From Chloroflexota bacterium (GTDB lineage Bacteria > Chloroflexota > Anaerolineae > Caldilineales > Caldilineaceae), in contig QEUW01000217.1 in assembly GCA_003577005.1 (NCBI GenBank), positions 1 to 15,775 on the forward strand: a stretch of 15,775 nucleotides of DNA. The letters are read 5' to 3'. A program made the translations under genes and the position numbers. This document shows positions 1 to 6,851 of this stretch, piece after piece; position 1 is the first letter of the stretch, and each line of letters opens with the position of its first letter. The notes under the pieces were generated by a model. The model did no database searches. It worked only from the letters and a program-made list of their open reading frames with translations, and had not been told where the DNA came from.

Positions 1-2
1 AC

Positions 3-919
3 GGTGCGGACAGTTTCAGCTATACCATCAGCGATGGCGTCCACACCGCCACGGCGACAGTCACCGTGACGGTGACACCGGTCAACGACGCGCCACTGGC
101 CATGGACGACCGGGCGACAACGCCGGTGGGTGTCCCTGTGACGGTCTATGTCCTGGAGAACGACTGGGATGTGGACGGCGACGAGCTGACCATCATCGCC
201 GTGACGCAGCCCGTGTCGGGGACGGCGCAGTTCAACGCCGATCAGTCTGTCACCTATGCGCCGGTTGCCGGTTTCCACGGCATCGACAGCTTTACCTATA
301 CAGTGGGTGACGACAACGGCGGCGTCGCCACTGCGGTCGTCCTGATCACCGTCGAGGCGCCGCCGGCCATCGCCTGTGAACTCTACCCAGTCGCGCTGCA
401 CCAATCGGTGCTGGCGGGCAAGAATCCGGGCGATACGGCGGCAAACATCTACAACGGTGGCGGGCCGGGCAACTTCGGCTGGCTAACCTGGAGCGGCAAC
501 CCCAATGTCCCCACGCTGGTGGACAACCTGACGCCGCCGGGCAACAGTGACGCCTACGTCAACCCGCATGACCCGGCGGACCATGTGGTCTCGGTTGGGG
601 ATTGGGTGCAGGGTCGGCCCGGCATTGCCAATGCGCAGGATGTGCGAAGCGCGCTTGATGCGCTGATGACGGTTGATGGGATTGTCCCTGTGTGGGACGC
701 TGTCGAGGGGCAGGCGTGCGCTTCTTGGGGTTGGTCAACTGCGCCGATGCGCCGGTGGCGGCGGGCGCCCTCACCGCCGGCGAGGATGGGACAGATGAAG
801 AGGCGCCAGCGCCAGTCGCCGTTGGGCAGGAGACAGCAGAGGCTGCGCCAACGAATGTCGAGATAGCAGTTGTTGCCGCGACGCATGTGCTCTTCCTCCC
901 TGTGGTACAGGGTGAATAA
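3..919 (+). CDS. 3' part of a secreted cadherin-like/Ig-repeat protein, frameshifted
   Basis: The gene begins before the window and is read in frame 3 from its first bases. It encodes the end of one cadherin-like (Big_9/VCBS-style) repeat (GADSFSYTISDG), then a full one running from PVNDAP through ENDWDVDGDELT to FTYTVGDDNGG. A non-repeat domain (CELYPVALH...GNFGWLTWSG...DHVVSVGDWVQG) follows. After VPVWDAVEG the frame runs into low-quality arginine-rich sequence and stops at 864-866. The +2 frame from about 711 reads AGVRFLGLVNC and ends in FLPVVQGE at 917-919, which looks like the natural C terminus. A single missing G in the run at 707-710 would restore one frame. The stretch between VPVWD and FLG also seems short, so a small internal deletion is possible. 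Probable role: extracellular surface or adhesion protein. If the frameshift is real, the product ends at 866. Confidence 0.7.
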
Positions 920-962
920 GGTGTCGATGTACAATTCCCCACGTGCAACACCTACAGGTAGG

Positions 963-1011
963 TAGGTAGATAGGTAGACAGGTAGCCCTGCCCTGTCTAC
1001 CTATCTACCTA
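963..1011. terminator. 20-bp perfect inverted repeat between convergent genes
   Basis: Arms at 963-982 and 992-1011 are exact reverse complements of 20 bases around a 9-base loop, built from TAGG/TAGA units. The element sits between the stops of two converging genes (919 and 1075), so a two-way transcription terminator is the simplest reading. No clear T-run follows either arm, so it may instead be a mobile or repetitive palindrome. Confidence 0.5.
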
Positions 1012-1074
1012 AACCTCAGTAATACCGGGAGTGTTAAACATGGGGAATGGGTCTTGAGCTCATCTACAAAATGT

Positions 1075-3021
1075 TTACTGGTTGGCCACCAGCGGCAACT
1101 GAACCTGCCTGCCCACAAAGACCTCACCCACCTTGAAGAATCCTGTCTCCTGATCCCCGTCGTAGACAATGTTGATCAACTGGATGTAATCTTGATAAAA
1201 GGCCGCATCTTCAAAGACAAGCACCCACTGGATGTCCAGGGCCGGGCTGCCCGCACCGTGCGTCACAACTCGCATAGCCGGCGTCAGAACCGATACAAAG
1301 CGCGTTGGGATGTTAGGCGAGCCAGGGCCAGGTTTGATGCCGGGGAAGAAGTTCAAGGTGTCCGGGTCCTGTACCAGGAGATGGTCTTCGCTTACCACGT
1401 AGCGAGCAAAAAAGATGGTCTGGTCGTCGTCGCTCAACCTGAGCTGGATCTCCTCGATCTCTTCCCAGCCGTGAACATGATTAGCCGTTGTCGTGACTGT
1501 CACTGGGGCTGAACGAACCGCCATCTCGTCAGGGGCAGCCAGCTCAGCCAGCGCTGCCCTGATCTCCTCGGAGAGCGCCGCAGTGTAGGCCGCCGCCGCG
1601 TGCGTGTCCGAAATGACCCAGATCAAGGGCGGACGGTTTACCGCCCACGCCGGTCGAGCCGGGTAACGATGGGCCACAAAGACGCTGCTGCTGTCACCCC
1701 CCTCCTGCCAGGCTACGTACGGGGTCTGACTATTGGAACCAAGGCTGGGCCGGCTCCCCGGTAACACAGGCAGCGTATTGATGGGGACGTACGAGTCCAG
1801 GTCCCAACGTTCCTGGCCCGGCCGCACATCAGCCAGATGGCAGACAAAGAGATTCGACCGCCCATGTTGCTGCTCCACCCACGCCACGTGCAGCGCGTTG
1901 CCCACAAAATAGATGTCGGGATATGCACCGCCCTGCGACACCAGATTGGCGCTGCCCAGGCACTGGCTGTTGATGCTGCCACCCACGGGAATAAAGCGGT
2001 CATCGCCGGGATCATCCTCCGTGCCGATATCGAGCCGCATGACGCGGATGCTGGTTACGCCGCTTGCGGTCTCTTCGGCGAAGACGATCCACGGGGTTGC
2101 GGTTGTTTCATTTGCCAGCCGACCGGCTGCGAGACGCGGCGCCTGCGCATCACGTTGGGGATCGAGGTTGAGCGCACAAGCCGCTTCAGTGGCGCCGCAA
2201 TTCTCCTGGCGCCCCACGGTTTGCCAGGCGTTGGAGACGAAGCGACGGGCAAAGATACGGCTGGGCGCGCCGGCCCCCGCTTCTTGCCAGACGACCCAGG
2301 GGATCGTGTTGCCGGCGCCAGCAAAGGCAAGATCGGGGTTCGTTGCATCGCGCGCCGCAGCAAAGCTAAAGGGATCGCCTACGGCTTGCCAGCGAAAACC
2401 ACCCTGCGCCCCTGCATCAGCGACCGCGCGGCTGACAGCTATCTGCACAAAATCACTGGTAAATTCGCCCCATGCCACCCACGGCAACGGTTCGCTGCCG
2501 CTCACCGTGGCGCCCGCGGCAAGCGCCGGTTGGCCGGCTTCGCGCGCCGGGTCGCGGTTGAGGATCGGCGTGAGCACCCAGTTGCTGCCGTTGTACCAGC
2601 CCGCATTGATCTGGCCTGCCTCGTTCCAGGCCACCCACGGCACGTCTCGATTGGAGCCGGCAAAGTCGAGGGATGGGCTGCTGGCAGTGATGGCCAGACT
2701 CCGATTGAGCGCACCATCCTGTTGGGCCCACTGGTCCGCCCCGCTGATCAGTTTGGAGACTAGGATGCGATTGTTCTGGACAAAGGCCACCCACGGCTCA
2801 CTCGAATTCAACTCAACGGCCAGGGATGGGGAATGAGCGCTCTCGTCAGGGCTGTTGACCGGTGGTTCGTCGGCCACAAAACCGCCCTCTGGCAACGCAT
2901 CTCCTGCCTGGAGCAGGGGCGAAGCAAATGCAACCTCGGGTCGAGCCAAAACGACAAAGCAGGTAGCGAGCAGCAGCAGCGCCAACGCGACTGCGCTTCC
3001 CAAACAATATACTCTATGCAT
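1075..3021 (-). CDS. Secreted repeat protein with PWVAW repeats and LPLV tail
   Basis: This encodes 648 residues from the ATG at 3021. That start is preferred over an upstream ATG at 3120 because GAGGAGAAGG lies 5-7 bases before it and because the protein then begins with a clean signal peptide: MHRVYC, a hydrophobic run of about 20 residues, and a likely cut at VAFA-S near residue 34. The upstream extension is arginine/histidine-rich and not signal-like. About seven units of 50-60 residues each carry a PWVAW(N/Q/G)E or PYVAWQE signature followed by a short beta-type stretch, suggesting a beta-propeller or similar beta-repeat fold. An Ig-like tail (about residues 490-635) ends in VQLPLVANQ. 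Probable role: extracellular or surface-held protein of unknown function. No catalytic motif is visible. It converges with the gene to its left. Confidence 0.8.
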   Translation of the reverse strand: MHRVYCLGSAVALALLLLATCFVVLARPEVAFASPLLQAGDALPEGGFVADEPPVNSPDESAHSPSLAVELNSSEPWVAFVQNNRILVSKLISGADQWAQQDGALNRSLAITASSPSLDFAGSNRDVPWVAWNEAGQINAGWYNGSNWVLTPILNRDPAREAGQPALAAGATVSGSEPLPWVAWGEFTSDFVQIAVSRAVADAGAQGGFRWQAVGDPFSFAAARDATNPDLAFAGAGNTIPWVVWQEAGAGAPSRIFARRFVSNAWQTVGRQENCGATEAACALNLDPQRDAQAPRLAAGRLANETTATPWIVFAEETASGVTSIRVMRLDIGTEDDPGDDRFIPVGGSINSQCLGSANLVSQGGAYPDIYFVGNALHVAWVEQQHGRSNLFVCHLADVRPGQERWDLDSYVPINTLPVLPGSRPSLGSNSQTPYVAWQEGGDSSSVFVAHRYPARPAWAVNRPPLIWVISDTHAAAAYTAALSEEIRAALAELAAPDEMAVRSAPVTVTTTANHVHGWEEIEEIQLRLSDDDQTIFFARYVVSEDHLLVQDPDTLNFFPGIKPGPGSPNIPTRFVSVLTPAMRVVTHGAGSPALDIQWVLVFEDAAFYQDYIQLINIVYDGDQETGFFKVGEVFVGRQVQLPLVANQ

Positions 3022-3181
3022 CGACCTTCTCCTCTCTTGAAACAGGCAGCACCGGTGAGCCGTGTGAGCAGACAGCCTGAGTAGAGCGTGGCGGCGATGC
3101 GATCCCATTGCGCTGTTCAAGGACCGGGGAGCAGAATGAACCGACCACTAATTGATATACGCTTTTTTATGGCTTCACGGT

Positions 3182-3535
3182 ACGGACGATTTGGCCGGCC
3201 GCGCCAAGCGTGAATTCGCTCACTTTTGTCAAGTCCTAGCTCCAACCTATCAGCGGCCGTCAAAATTCGCTTGGTGCTCGACAATTTGAATACGCACAAC
3301 GAGGGTGCCTTCTATGAACCCTTACCGGCTGACCAAGCCCCGCCAGAGGGTGCCCGTCTGGCCCAACGCTTCGTGTTCTTCTACACACCGAAGGCGGCCA
3401 GTTGGCTCAATATGATCGAGATTGAGTTCCGGGCTTTGGCTTGCCTTTGTCCAGGTACTCTTGAGGCGCGCCGCATCTCCACCCAAGCTTGCAGCAGAAG
3501 TCCTGGCTCTGGTTGCCGAACGGGACTGCCAATGT
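3182..3535 (+). pseudogene. Decayed IS630-family transposase fragment
   Basis: Only the C-terminal third of an IS630-type DDE transposase remains. REFAHFCQVL is read in frame 2 (from about 3209). The reading then moves to frame 1 for KIRLVLDNLNTHNEGAFYE, YTPKAASWLNMIEIEFRAL and LEARRIST, and returns to frame 2 for KLAAEVLALVAERDCQ. The second Asp (in DNLNTH) and the final Glu (in WLNMIEIEF) of the catalytic triad are present, but the N-terminal part with the first Asp is absent. At least two frameshifts are needed, near 3243-3262 and 3478-3490. No matching terminal repeats flank the fragment. It is an inactive relic that shows past transposition at the edge of the peptide cluster. Confidence 0.8.
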
Positions 3536-3689
3536 ACTTATACCGAATCCCTCTGTTCACTGGACGTATATATCTGGGCTACTCGCCTGGATATTCGTCC
3601 AGTGAACAACCGGATTTCGTATTAGAACCCACCCGAATAGCGGTTACGGGTTCGACAACTACACCTACGAATGAGCTTCGTCGCAGCGT

Positions 3690-3775
3690 GATTCGGAAAG
3701 GCGCTTAGTGTTTATAGCTTGCTTACTTTGGGGATGATCAGAGCACAGGAAGGTGACTAAGCGCCTCTCCGAATC
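3690..3775. repeat. 19/20-bp inverted repeat, IS-end-like
   Basis: The arm at 3690-3709 (GATTCGGAAAGGCGCTTAGT) and the reverse complement of 3756-3775 differ at one base, around a 46-base spacer. This resembles the terminal repeats of a very small element or two abutting IS ends. It lies 155 bases beyond the IS630 fragment, but I cannot link them. Confidence 0.5.
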
Positions 3776-3936
3776 GCCCTGTGGGGCACCTGTTCGATAG
3801 ATGTGTTGGTTTGGTCTGCAACCGTGATTCGGGGGAAGTCAAATAGGGGAGAACAGCAATATGTTGATACAGCAGATAGAGCCAAGCAAAAGCAGTAGCA
3901 CAGGTTATGTACCTATTCAACTATCCTCAGCTCTGT

Positions 3937-3990
3937 TTGAAAACGCGCGGTTTCGGGCTGGTTTGGGCAGATCCCCATTCGCGTTTTCAA
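3937..3990. repeat. 11-bp perfect inverted repeat
   Basis: TTGAAAACGCG at 3937-3947 and CGCGTTTTCAA at 3980-3990 are exact reverse complements with a 32-base spacer. Function is unknown; it is one of several stem-forming pairs in this gene-poor stretch. Confidence 0.4.
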
Positions 3991-4175
3991 GGCAACCGCA
4001 GTTTAGCAACCAAGCTTTCTCAGGTCTTCTGGTTGAATCGTTCAATAACGTTCAATTTCGACAAGACCTCCGGGAGGCGACCGCAAACAAGTTGGTTTGG
4101 CGAGCCTTCATCGGTCACCTCCTGGGGGCGGTTCACCTCGCTCTTGCCAGTTGAACGTTGTCTACATAGGTACCA

Positions 4176-4214
4176 GGCAACTTCACAGAAGCTGCGGATT
4201 CCCGTGAAGTTGCC
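4176..4214 (-). terminator. Stem-loop at the end of the peptide array
   Basis: GGCAACTTCAC (4176-4186) and GTGAAGTTGCC (4204-4214) form an 11-bp perfect stem with a 17-base loop. The distal arm contains the stop codon of the last peptide gene (4183-4185), so the position suits a 3' end signal for the leftward operon. There is no T-run after it on the minus strand, so it may instead be an mRNA-stabilising stem or a relic. Confidence 0.35.
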
Positions 4215-4440
4215 CACCGGTCTTTTCCTCTAGCACGATCACACCGCAGAGCAAGCCGCAGAGCGTTGAGTCGCCAAGCGTGCGAACACAGAGCCGATAA
4301 CAGCGTGTAGAGCTGCTGCTCAATTGAGCGATCTGGACAGACGTTGCAGGCTGTCCAGACTGCCCGGCCCAGACGAACAAACGCGGTGTTGCCCTTGATT
4401 TCGCCAGTGCTGCCTCAGCCGTAAAGCCAGAGATTTGCAT
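4183..4440 (-). CDS. Small Cys-rich peptide, LPGFTAEA family (fourth of array)
   Basis: An 85-aa product begins MQISGFTAEAALAK, a variant of the leader shared by the neighbouring peptides. Its core RCYRLCVRTLGDSTLCGLLC has the pattern CX3C-X9-CX3C, identical in spacing to the peptide at 4830-5063. There is no signal peptide. The ATG lies 24 bases after the stop of the upstream peptide gene, with only a weak AGAAAGAAG upstream, so translation may depend on coupling. The C-terminal tail after CGVIVLE is less peptide-like and may be decayed. I infer a processed secreted peptide or peptide precursor. The leader motif is one I associate with many short unannotated bacterial proteins, but I know no established function. 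Confidence 0.7.
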   Translation of the reverse strand: MQISGFTAEAALAKSRATPRLFVWAGQSGQPATSVQIAQLSSSSTRCYRLCVRTLGDSTLCGLLCGVIVLEEKTGGQLHGNPQLL

Positions 4441-4464
4441 ACAATCTTCTTTCTGTAGAGCCGT

Positions 4465-4725
4465 TTATGCCCGGACTCGCCTCCGGCGCAGATAAATGTC
4501 GTTGCACCCGGCCCGACAGATGTTGTAGTAGTACTCAGCGAACTCGATGTCGCCCCCCGATGCATCAAGCGCCAGGGTGGCGCAGGCGTCGTAGCAGCCG
4601 TTCAGGTCGTCAAACCCTTGAGCAAGCGCCACCACAGGAACTGCCGCTCCGGATGCAGCGATCACGCGATAGGAGCGCGTTACGGCAGCCACCGCCGCTT
4701 CGGCAGTAAAACCAGGAAGACGCAC
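4465..4725 (-). CDS. Small Cys-rich peptide, LPGFTAEA family (third of array)
   Basis: An 86-aa product starts at a GTG (4723-4725). That start is set by a perfect AAGGAGG seven bases before it and by the leader, which begins immediately (RLPGFTAEAAVAAV, then SYR). The core has four cysteines in the pattern CX3C (CYDAC)-X21-CX3C (CRAGC), the same paired motif as its neighbours with a longer, acidic and Tyr-rich linker. The C terminus is arginine-rich (LRRRRVRA). No signal peptide or membrane helix is visible. It sits 104 bases after the preceding peptide gene and 24 bases before the next. A precursor or small structural peptide held by two disulfides is likely; a metal site is the alternative. 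Confidence 0.75.
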   Translation of the reverse strand: MRLPGFTAEAAVAAVTRSYRVIAASGAAVPVVALAQGFDDLNGCYDACATLALDASGGDIEFAEYYYNICRAGCNDIYLRRRRVRA

Positions 4726-4829
4726 AGCAATGCCTCCTTTCTATCCCTGGCGCCTATCCCTATCACTCTGCGATCAGATCGACTCACAGGTGTAGCAGTC
4801 AGGCCCACAACCGTGACTCGGATGGCTTC

Positions 4830-5063
4830 TTAGCCCCGCAGGCAGAACAGTGCGCAGCCAAAATAGCCGCCGCCAAACTCCAGACAGCGATTGATGCAAC
4901 GCCCGTAAACATCGTAACTACCGCCATAGCTTTGCGCCGGCTGCACCTGGTTGGTTAGACTTGAGGCTGGCGCTGGTGGAGGATAGCTGCGATTTTTGCG
5001 CGGCGCATGCACTCGCCTCAGAGTTGCTTCAGCAGAAAATCCTGGCAGGTTCACATGATTCAT
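4830..5063 (-). CDS. Small Cys-rich peptide, LPGFTAEA family (second of array)
   Basis: A 77-aa product begins MNHVNLPGFSAEATL, followed by a proline-rich linker (SYPPPAPASS). The C-terminal core RCINRCLEFGGGYFGCALFC shows CX3C-X9-CX3C. AAGGAGAAGCATATC before the ATG supports the start, and this site lies in the 21-base gap after the upstream peptide gene, so the two are surely cotranscribed. The four Cys are packed into the last 25 residues, leaving the N-terminal half as leader plus linker, as expected of a precursor. The paired CX3C spacing recalls helical-hairpin peptides (alpha-hairpinin type), which is a structural analogy rather than homology. Confidence 0.75.
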   Translation of the reverse strand: MNHVNLPGFSAEATLRRVHAPRKNRSYPPPAPASSLTNQVQPAQSYGGSYDVYGRCINRCLEFGGGYFGCALFCLRG

Positions 5064-5084
5064 GATATGCTTCTCCTTGTAAGA

Positions 5085-5342
5085 TCAAAAGATAGTATCA
5101 ATGATCGGCGCTGCGCCGATACAACAGGCCTTGATCGCGTCGATGCTACATTGCTTCAGGCACGCTGTGTCAGACCGACAAAAGATCGCACACCCCAGGC
5201 CCCAGGAACCGAGACAGACCGAGTTGCAGGTAAGAATCTGTGGGACTATCTGTAAGGCGCCTGCACTGTCGCCTCTAGCCAGCCCTGTATAGCTGGCTCC
5301 TCTTGCCAGCGATGCCTCCGCAGTCATTGTTGGCATTCTCAT
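5085..5342 (-). CDS. Small Cys-rich peptide, TAEAS leader, eight Cys (first of array)
   Basis: An 85-aa product has AAAGGAGATC placed correctly before its ATG. The leader MRMPTMTAEASLARG keeps TAEAS but has lost LPGF. The C-terminal half has eight cysteines: CNSVC, CAIFC and CLKQC, that is, three CX3C units separated by 7 and 5 residues, and then a final CC. It is glycine- and alanine-rich around the cysteines and moderately hydrophobic, ending in IIDTIF. It is the richest in Cys and the first of the array after the large gap (5343-5549) that may hold the array promoter. Function is unknown; the shared leader, distinct core and operon position argue for a diversified precursor family. Confidence 0.75.
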   Translation of the reverse strand: MRMPTMTAEASLARGASYTGLARGDSAGALQIVPQILTCNSVCLGSWGLGCAIFCRSDTACLKQCSIDAIKACCIGAAPIIDTIF

Positions 5343-5409
5343 TGGACTGATCTCCTTTCATCCATGCTGCGTTCTCTCTGAATTGGGAAGCTTCTTCCCT
5401 CACCAATCT

Positions 5410-5440
5410 CTTATAGACAAAACAAATAAAAGTGGCACAA
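5410..5440 (-). promoter_or_regulatory. Candidate promoter for the peptide array
   Basis: On the minus strand, TTGTGC (5435-5440) and TATAAG (5410-5415) are separated by 19 bases, longer than the optimal 17. They lie about 60 bases before the first peptide ATG, in an AT-rich part of the 207-base gap. The -35 overlaps a 14-base word also found at 11269-11282, upstream of another leftward promoter. Confidence 0.35.
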
Positions 5441-5549
5441 AAGTGGAGTAGGCACGCCTCGTGCCGGTCAGCATCCATTGTGCCATGTTTATCTGGTTTC
5501 TCTATTAGCTTCAGACAACGGCGCATAAAACACTCGACCTTAGCCTTGC

Positions 5550-6491
5550 CTACCGGTTGTAGTAGGGCGACATCCGTGTAACCAGGAACGGAAATTCCTC
5601 GGTCACGTCAACACGAGTAAAAAACTTCTCGCCGACGTCCGTCTCCCGGTGGGTAAACGAGAAAACGACATCGACAATTTTGCGCGTTCCGCTGAGCCGC
5701 GATGGCACGACCTCCACGGTATTCAGGGCAAAGTTACGGCTGTACATCTCCGCCGCGGTAGCATAAATGGCCGGATAGCGCACGGCCAGATAGTTGAGGG
5801 CGCGGTGATCGTCGGTGGCGCCGGCGTTGTCGGCCATCTGCATGATCCGATAGAAGAGTTCCTGGGCCGTCGGCTCGAACTGTTTGGCGGTCATCTTTTC
5901 CGGCTTAGGGATGGCCTGAATCAGGGCCGGGGCATCAAACGAATAAATCTGATCAAAAACTACGATGGGGAGCATCAAGCCGTTGCATACTTCCGGTGGC
6001 GCAATGGGCCCGCGCACGCCAACTACCACGTCTACATCTAACGGGGTAGGTTGTGGCCGCACCGCTTCGATTAGCAGGTCTAGATCGGCCGGGTCGCGCG
6101 GCGTCAGAATGTACGTTTCTAAGCCCTCGATCATCAATACCCAGCAGAGTTTGCGGGCCAGGTAGCGGTTGCCGCGCTCGGATAATACGGTATGAAAAGC
6201 CTGCTGATCCGTCTGACCCTTGGTGTCGGCGCGACCCGTCGCCTGCATAAATTCCTTCTCTACCGACAGCGCAGGGAATCGCGCCTCTACTTTGCCCAGC
6301 GCATAAATATAAGTAGGGGCAGGATTCCCGCTGGCGGCGGGGTGAGCGCCGCCACAGGTAGGGCAACTTTCGCTTCCCAGCTGTGGCGTCAACCTTAGTG
6401 GCCGTTCACCGACTGTGACCGCTAGTTGGAGGGGGCCGTCTTCTCTAGAAACGGCCTGGCTCAGAGTAGCGTTTGCTTCCTCTAGTTGCAT
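5550..6491 (-). CDS. PatG C-terminal-domain-like protein
   Basis: A 313-aa product is preceded by AAGGAGAAGCATC. After a CPTCGG knuckle (Cys43, Cys46, possibly one half of a zinc site) it reads YIYALGKVEARFP, VEKEFMQATGR, NRYLARKLCWVL, IEGLETYIL, PRDPADLDLLIEAVRP, VGVRGPIAPPEVCNGL and PIVVFDQIYSFD. I recognise this layout as the domain of unknown function attached to PatG-type cyanobactin maturation proteases. Here it is a free-standing gene in the same operon as a PatA/PatG-like subtilisin. It has no signal peptide and no known catalytic motif, so a substrate-binding or scaffolding partner for the protease is the likely role. It lies 207 bases before the four-peptide array. The family call is from memory of the motifs and would need a profile search. 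Confidence 0.7.
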   Translation of the reverse strand: MQLEEANATLSQAVSREDGPLQLAVTVGERPLRLTPQLGSESCPTCGGAHPAASGNPAPTYIYALGKVEARFPALSVEKEFMQATGRADTKGQTDQQAFHTVLSERGNRYLARKLCWVLMIEGLETYILTPRDPADLDLLIEAVRPQPTPLDVDVVVGVRGPIAPPEVCNGLMLPIVVFDQIYSFDAPALIQAIPKPEKMTAKQFEPTAQELFYRIMQMADNAGATDDHRALNYLAVRYPAIYATAAEMYSRNFALNTVEVVPSRLSGTRKIVDVVFSFTHRETDVGEKFFTRVDVTEEFPFLVTRMSPYYNR

Positions 6492-6545
6492 GATGCTTCT
6501 CCTTCAGCAAAATCAAGGTTTTCGATGATCACCACAAGTCAGCCA

Positions 6546-6761
6546 TCATCGTCGACCGGTGATCTTCATCCAGCGATTGAGCGTAGCAGCGCGCTGCTCA
6601 CAGCCGCCACAAGGCTTGATGCCCACTGCCAATGTGGCGCGCTTGATTACATCCCCCAGGCCAACCTCTGTCCCTACAAGAAATCCTGGCAGGCGCATTC
6701 GGTAGCTCGACCAAGCATCCGGCTGATTGGGTTCAGATTTTGGAACCAGTTCGTCACTCAT
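6546..6761 (-). CDS. 71-aa peptide with LPGF and GLGD...CGGC motifs
   Basis: The product begins MSDELVPKSEPNQ. SSYRMRLPGF follows (residues 19-28), the same LPGF element seen at the start of the array peptides. Then comes EVGLGDVIKRATLAVGIKPCGGCEQRAATLNRW, a compact helix-CXXC-helix signature that I recall from small unannotated proteins in many soil bacteria. The start at 6761 has a moderate AAAGGGG before it; an internal ATG directly before RLPGF could give a 50-aa form with the leader at the N terminus, as in the other peptides. It lies between the protease and PatG-C-like genes. Candidate roles are a second type of processed peptide or a small redox/metal (CXXC) accessory protein. Confidence 0.7.
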   Translation of the reverse strand: MSDELVPKSEPNQPDAWSSYRMRLPGFLVGTEVGLGDVIKRATLAVGIKPCGGCEQRAATLNRWMKITGRR

Positions 6762-6851
6762 GCTGTTACCCCTTTACGTAATGTGGCGCTTCTTTATTTT
6801 TACATCGGGAACCCCACCCGACTGGTAGAACCGAGAAAGCCAGATTGCGGA

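Larger units (their letters stand above)
3536..4175. other. Gene-poor stretch with inverted repeats
   Basis: I see no protein I can support here on either strand. Open frames at 3861-4154 and 3907-4233 (+) give compositions that match no family I know, and they lack good ribosome-binding sites. The stretch contains three imperfect or perfect inverted repeats (3690-3775, 3937-3990, and 9-bp arms at 4047-4055 and 4151-4159). It is probably the remains of mobile elements between the secreted-protein gene and the peptide cluster. Confidence 0.5.

Noticed and set aside
945..1015. Possible CRISPR-like or microsatellite array of TAGG units
   Set aside because: There are no spacers and no regular repeat length; the pattern is fully explained by one inverted repeat with internal short repetition.
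1837..2836. Plus-strand open frames of about 307 codons opposite the PWVAW-repeat protein
   Set aside because: They have shadow-like composition with no domain; the minus-strand frame has a signal peptide, repeats and a strong SD.
3021..3120. Upstream ATG start at 3120 for the PWVAW-repeat protein
   Set aside because: It would place 33 Arg/His-rich residues before a good signal peptide and has no SD as good as the one before 3021.
3861..4233. Two overlapping plus-strand open frames (97 and 108 codons) in the gene-poor stretch
   Set aside because: They resemble no family I know, lack good ribosome-binding sites, overlap each other and run antisense into the last peptide gene.
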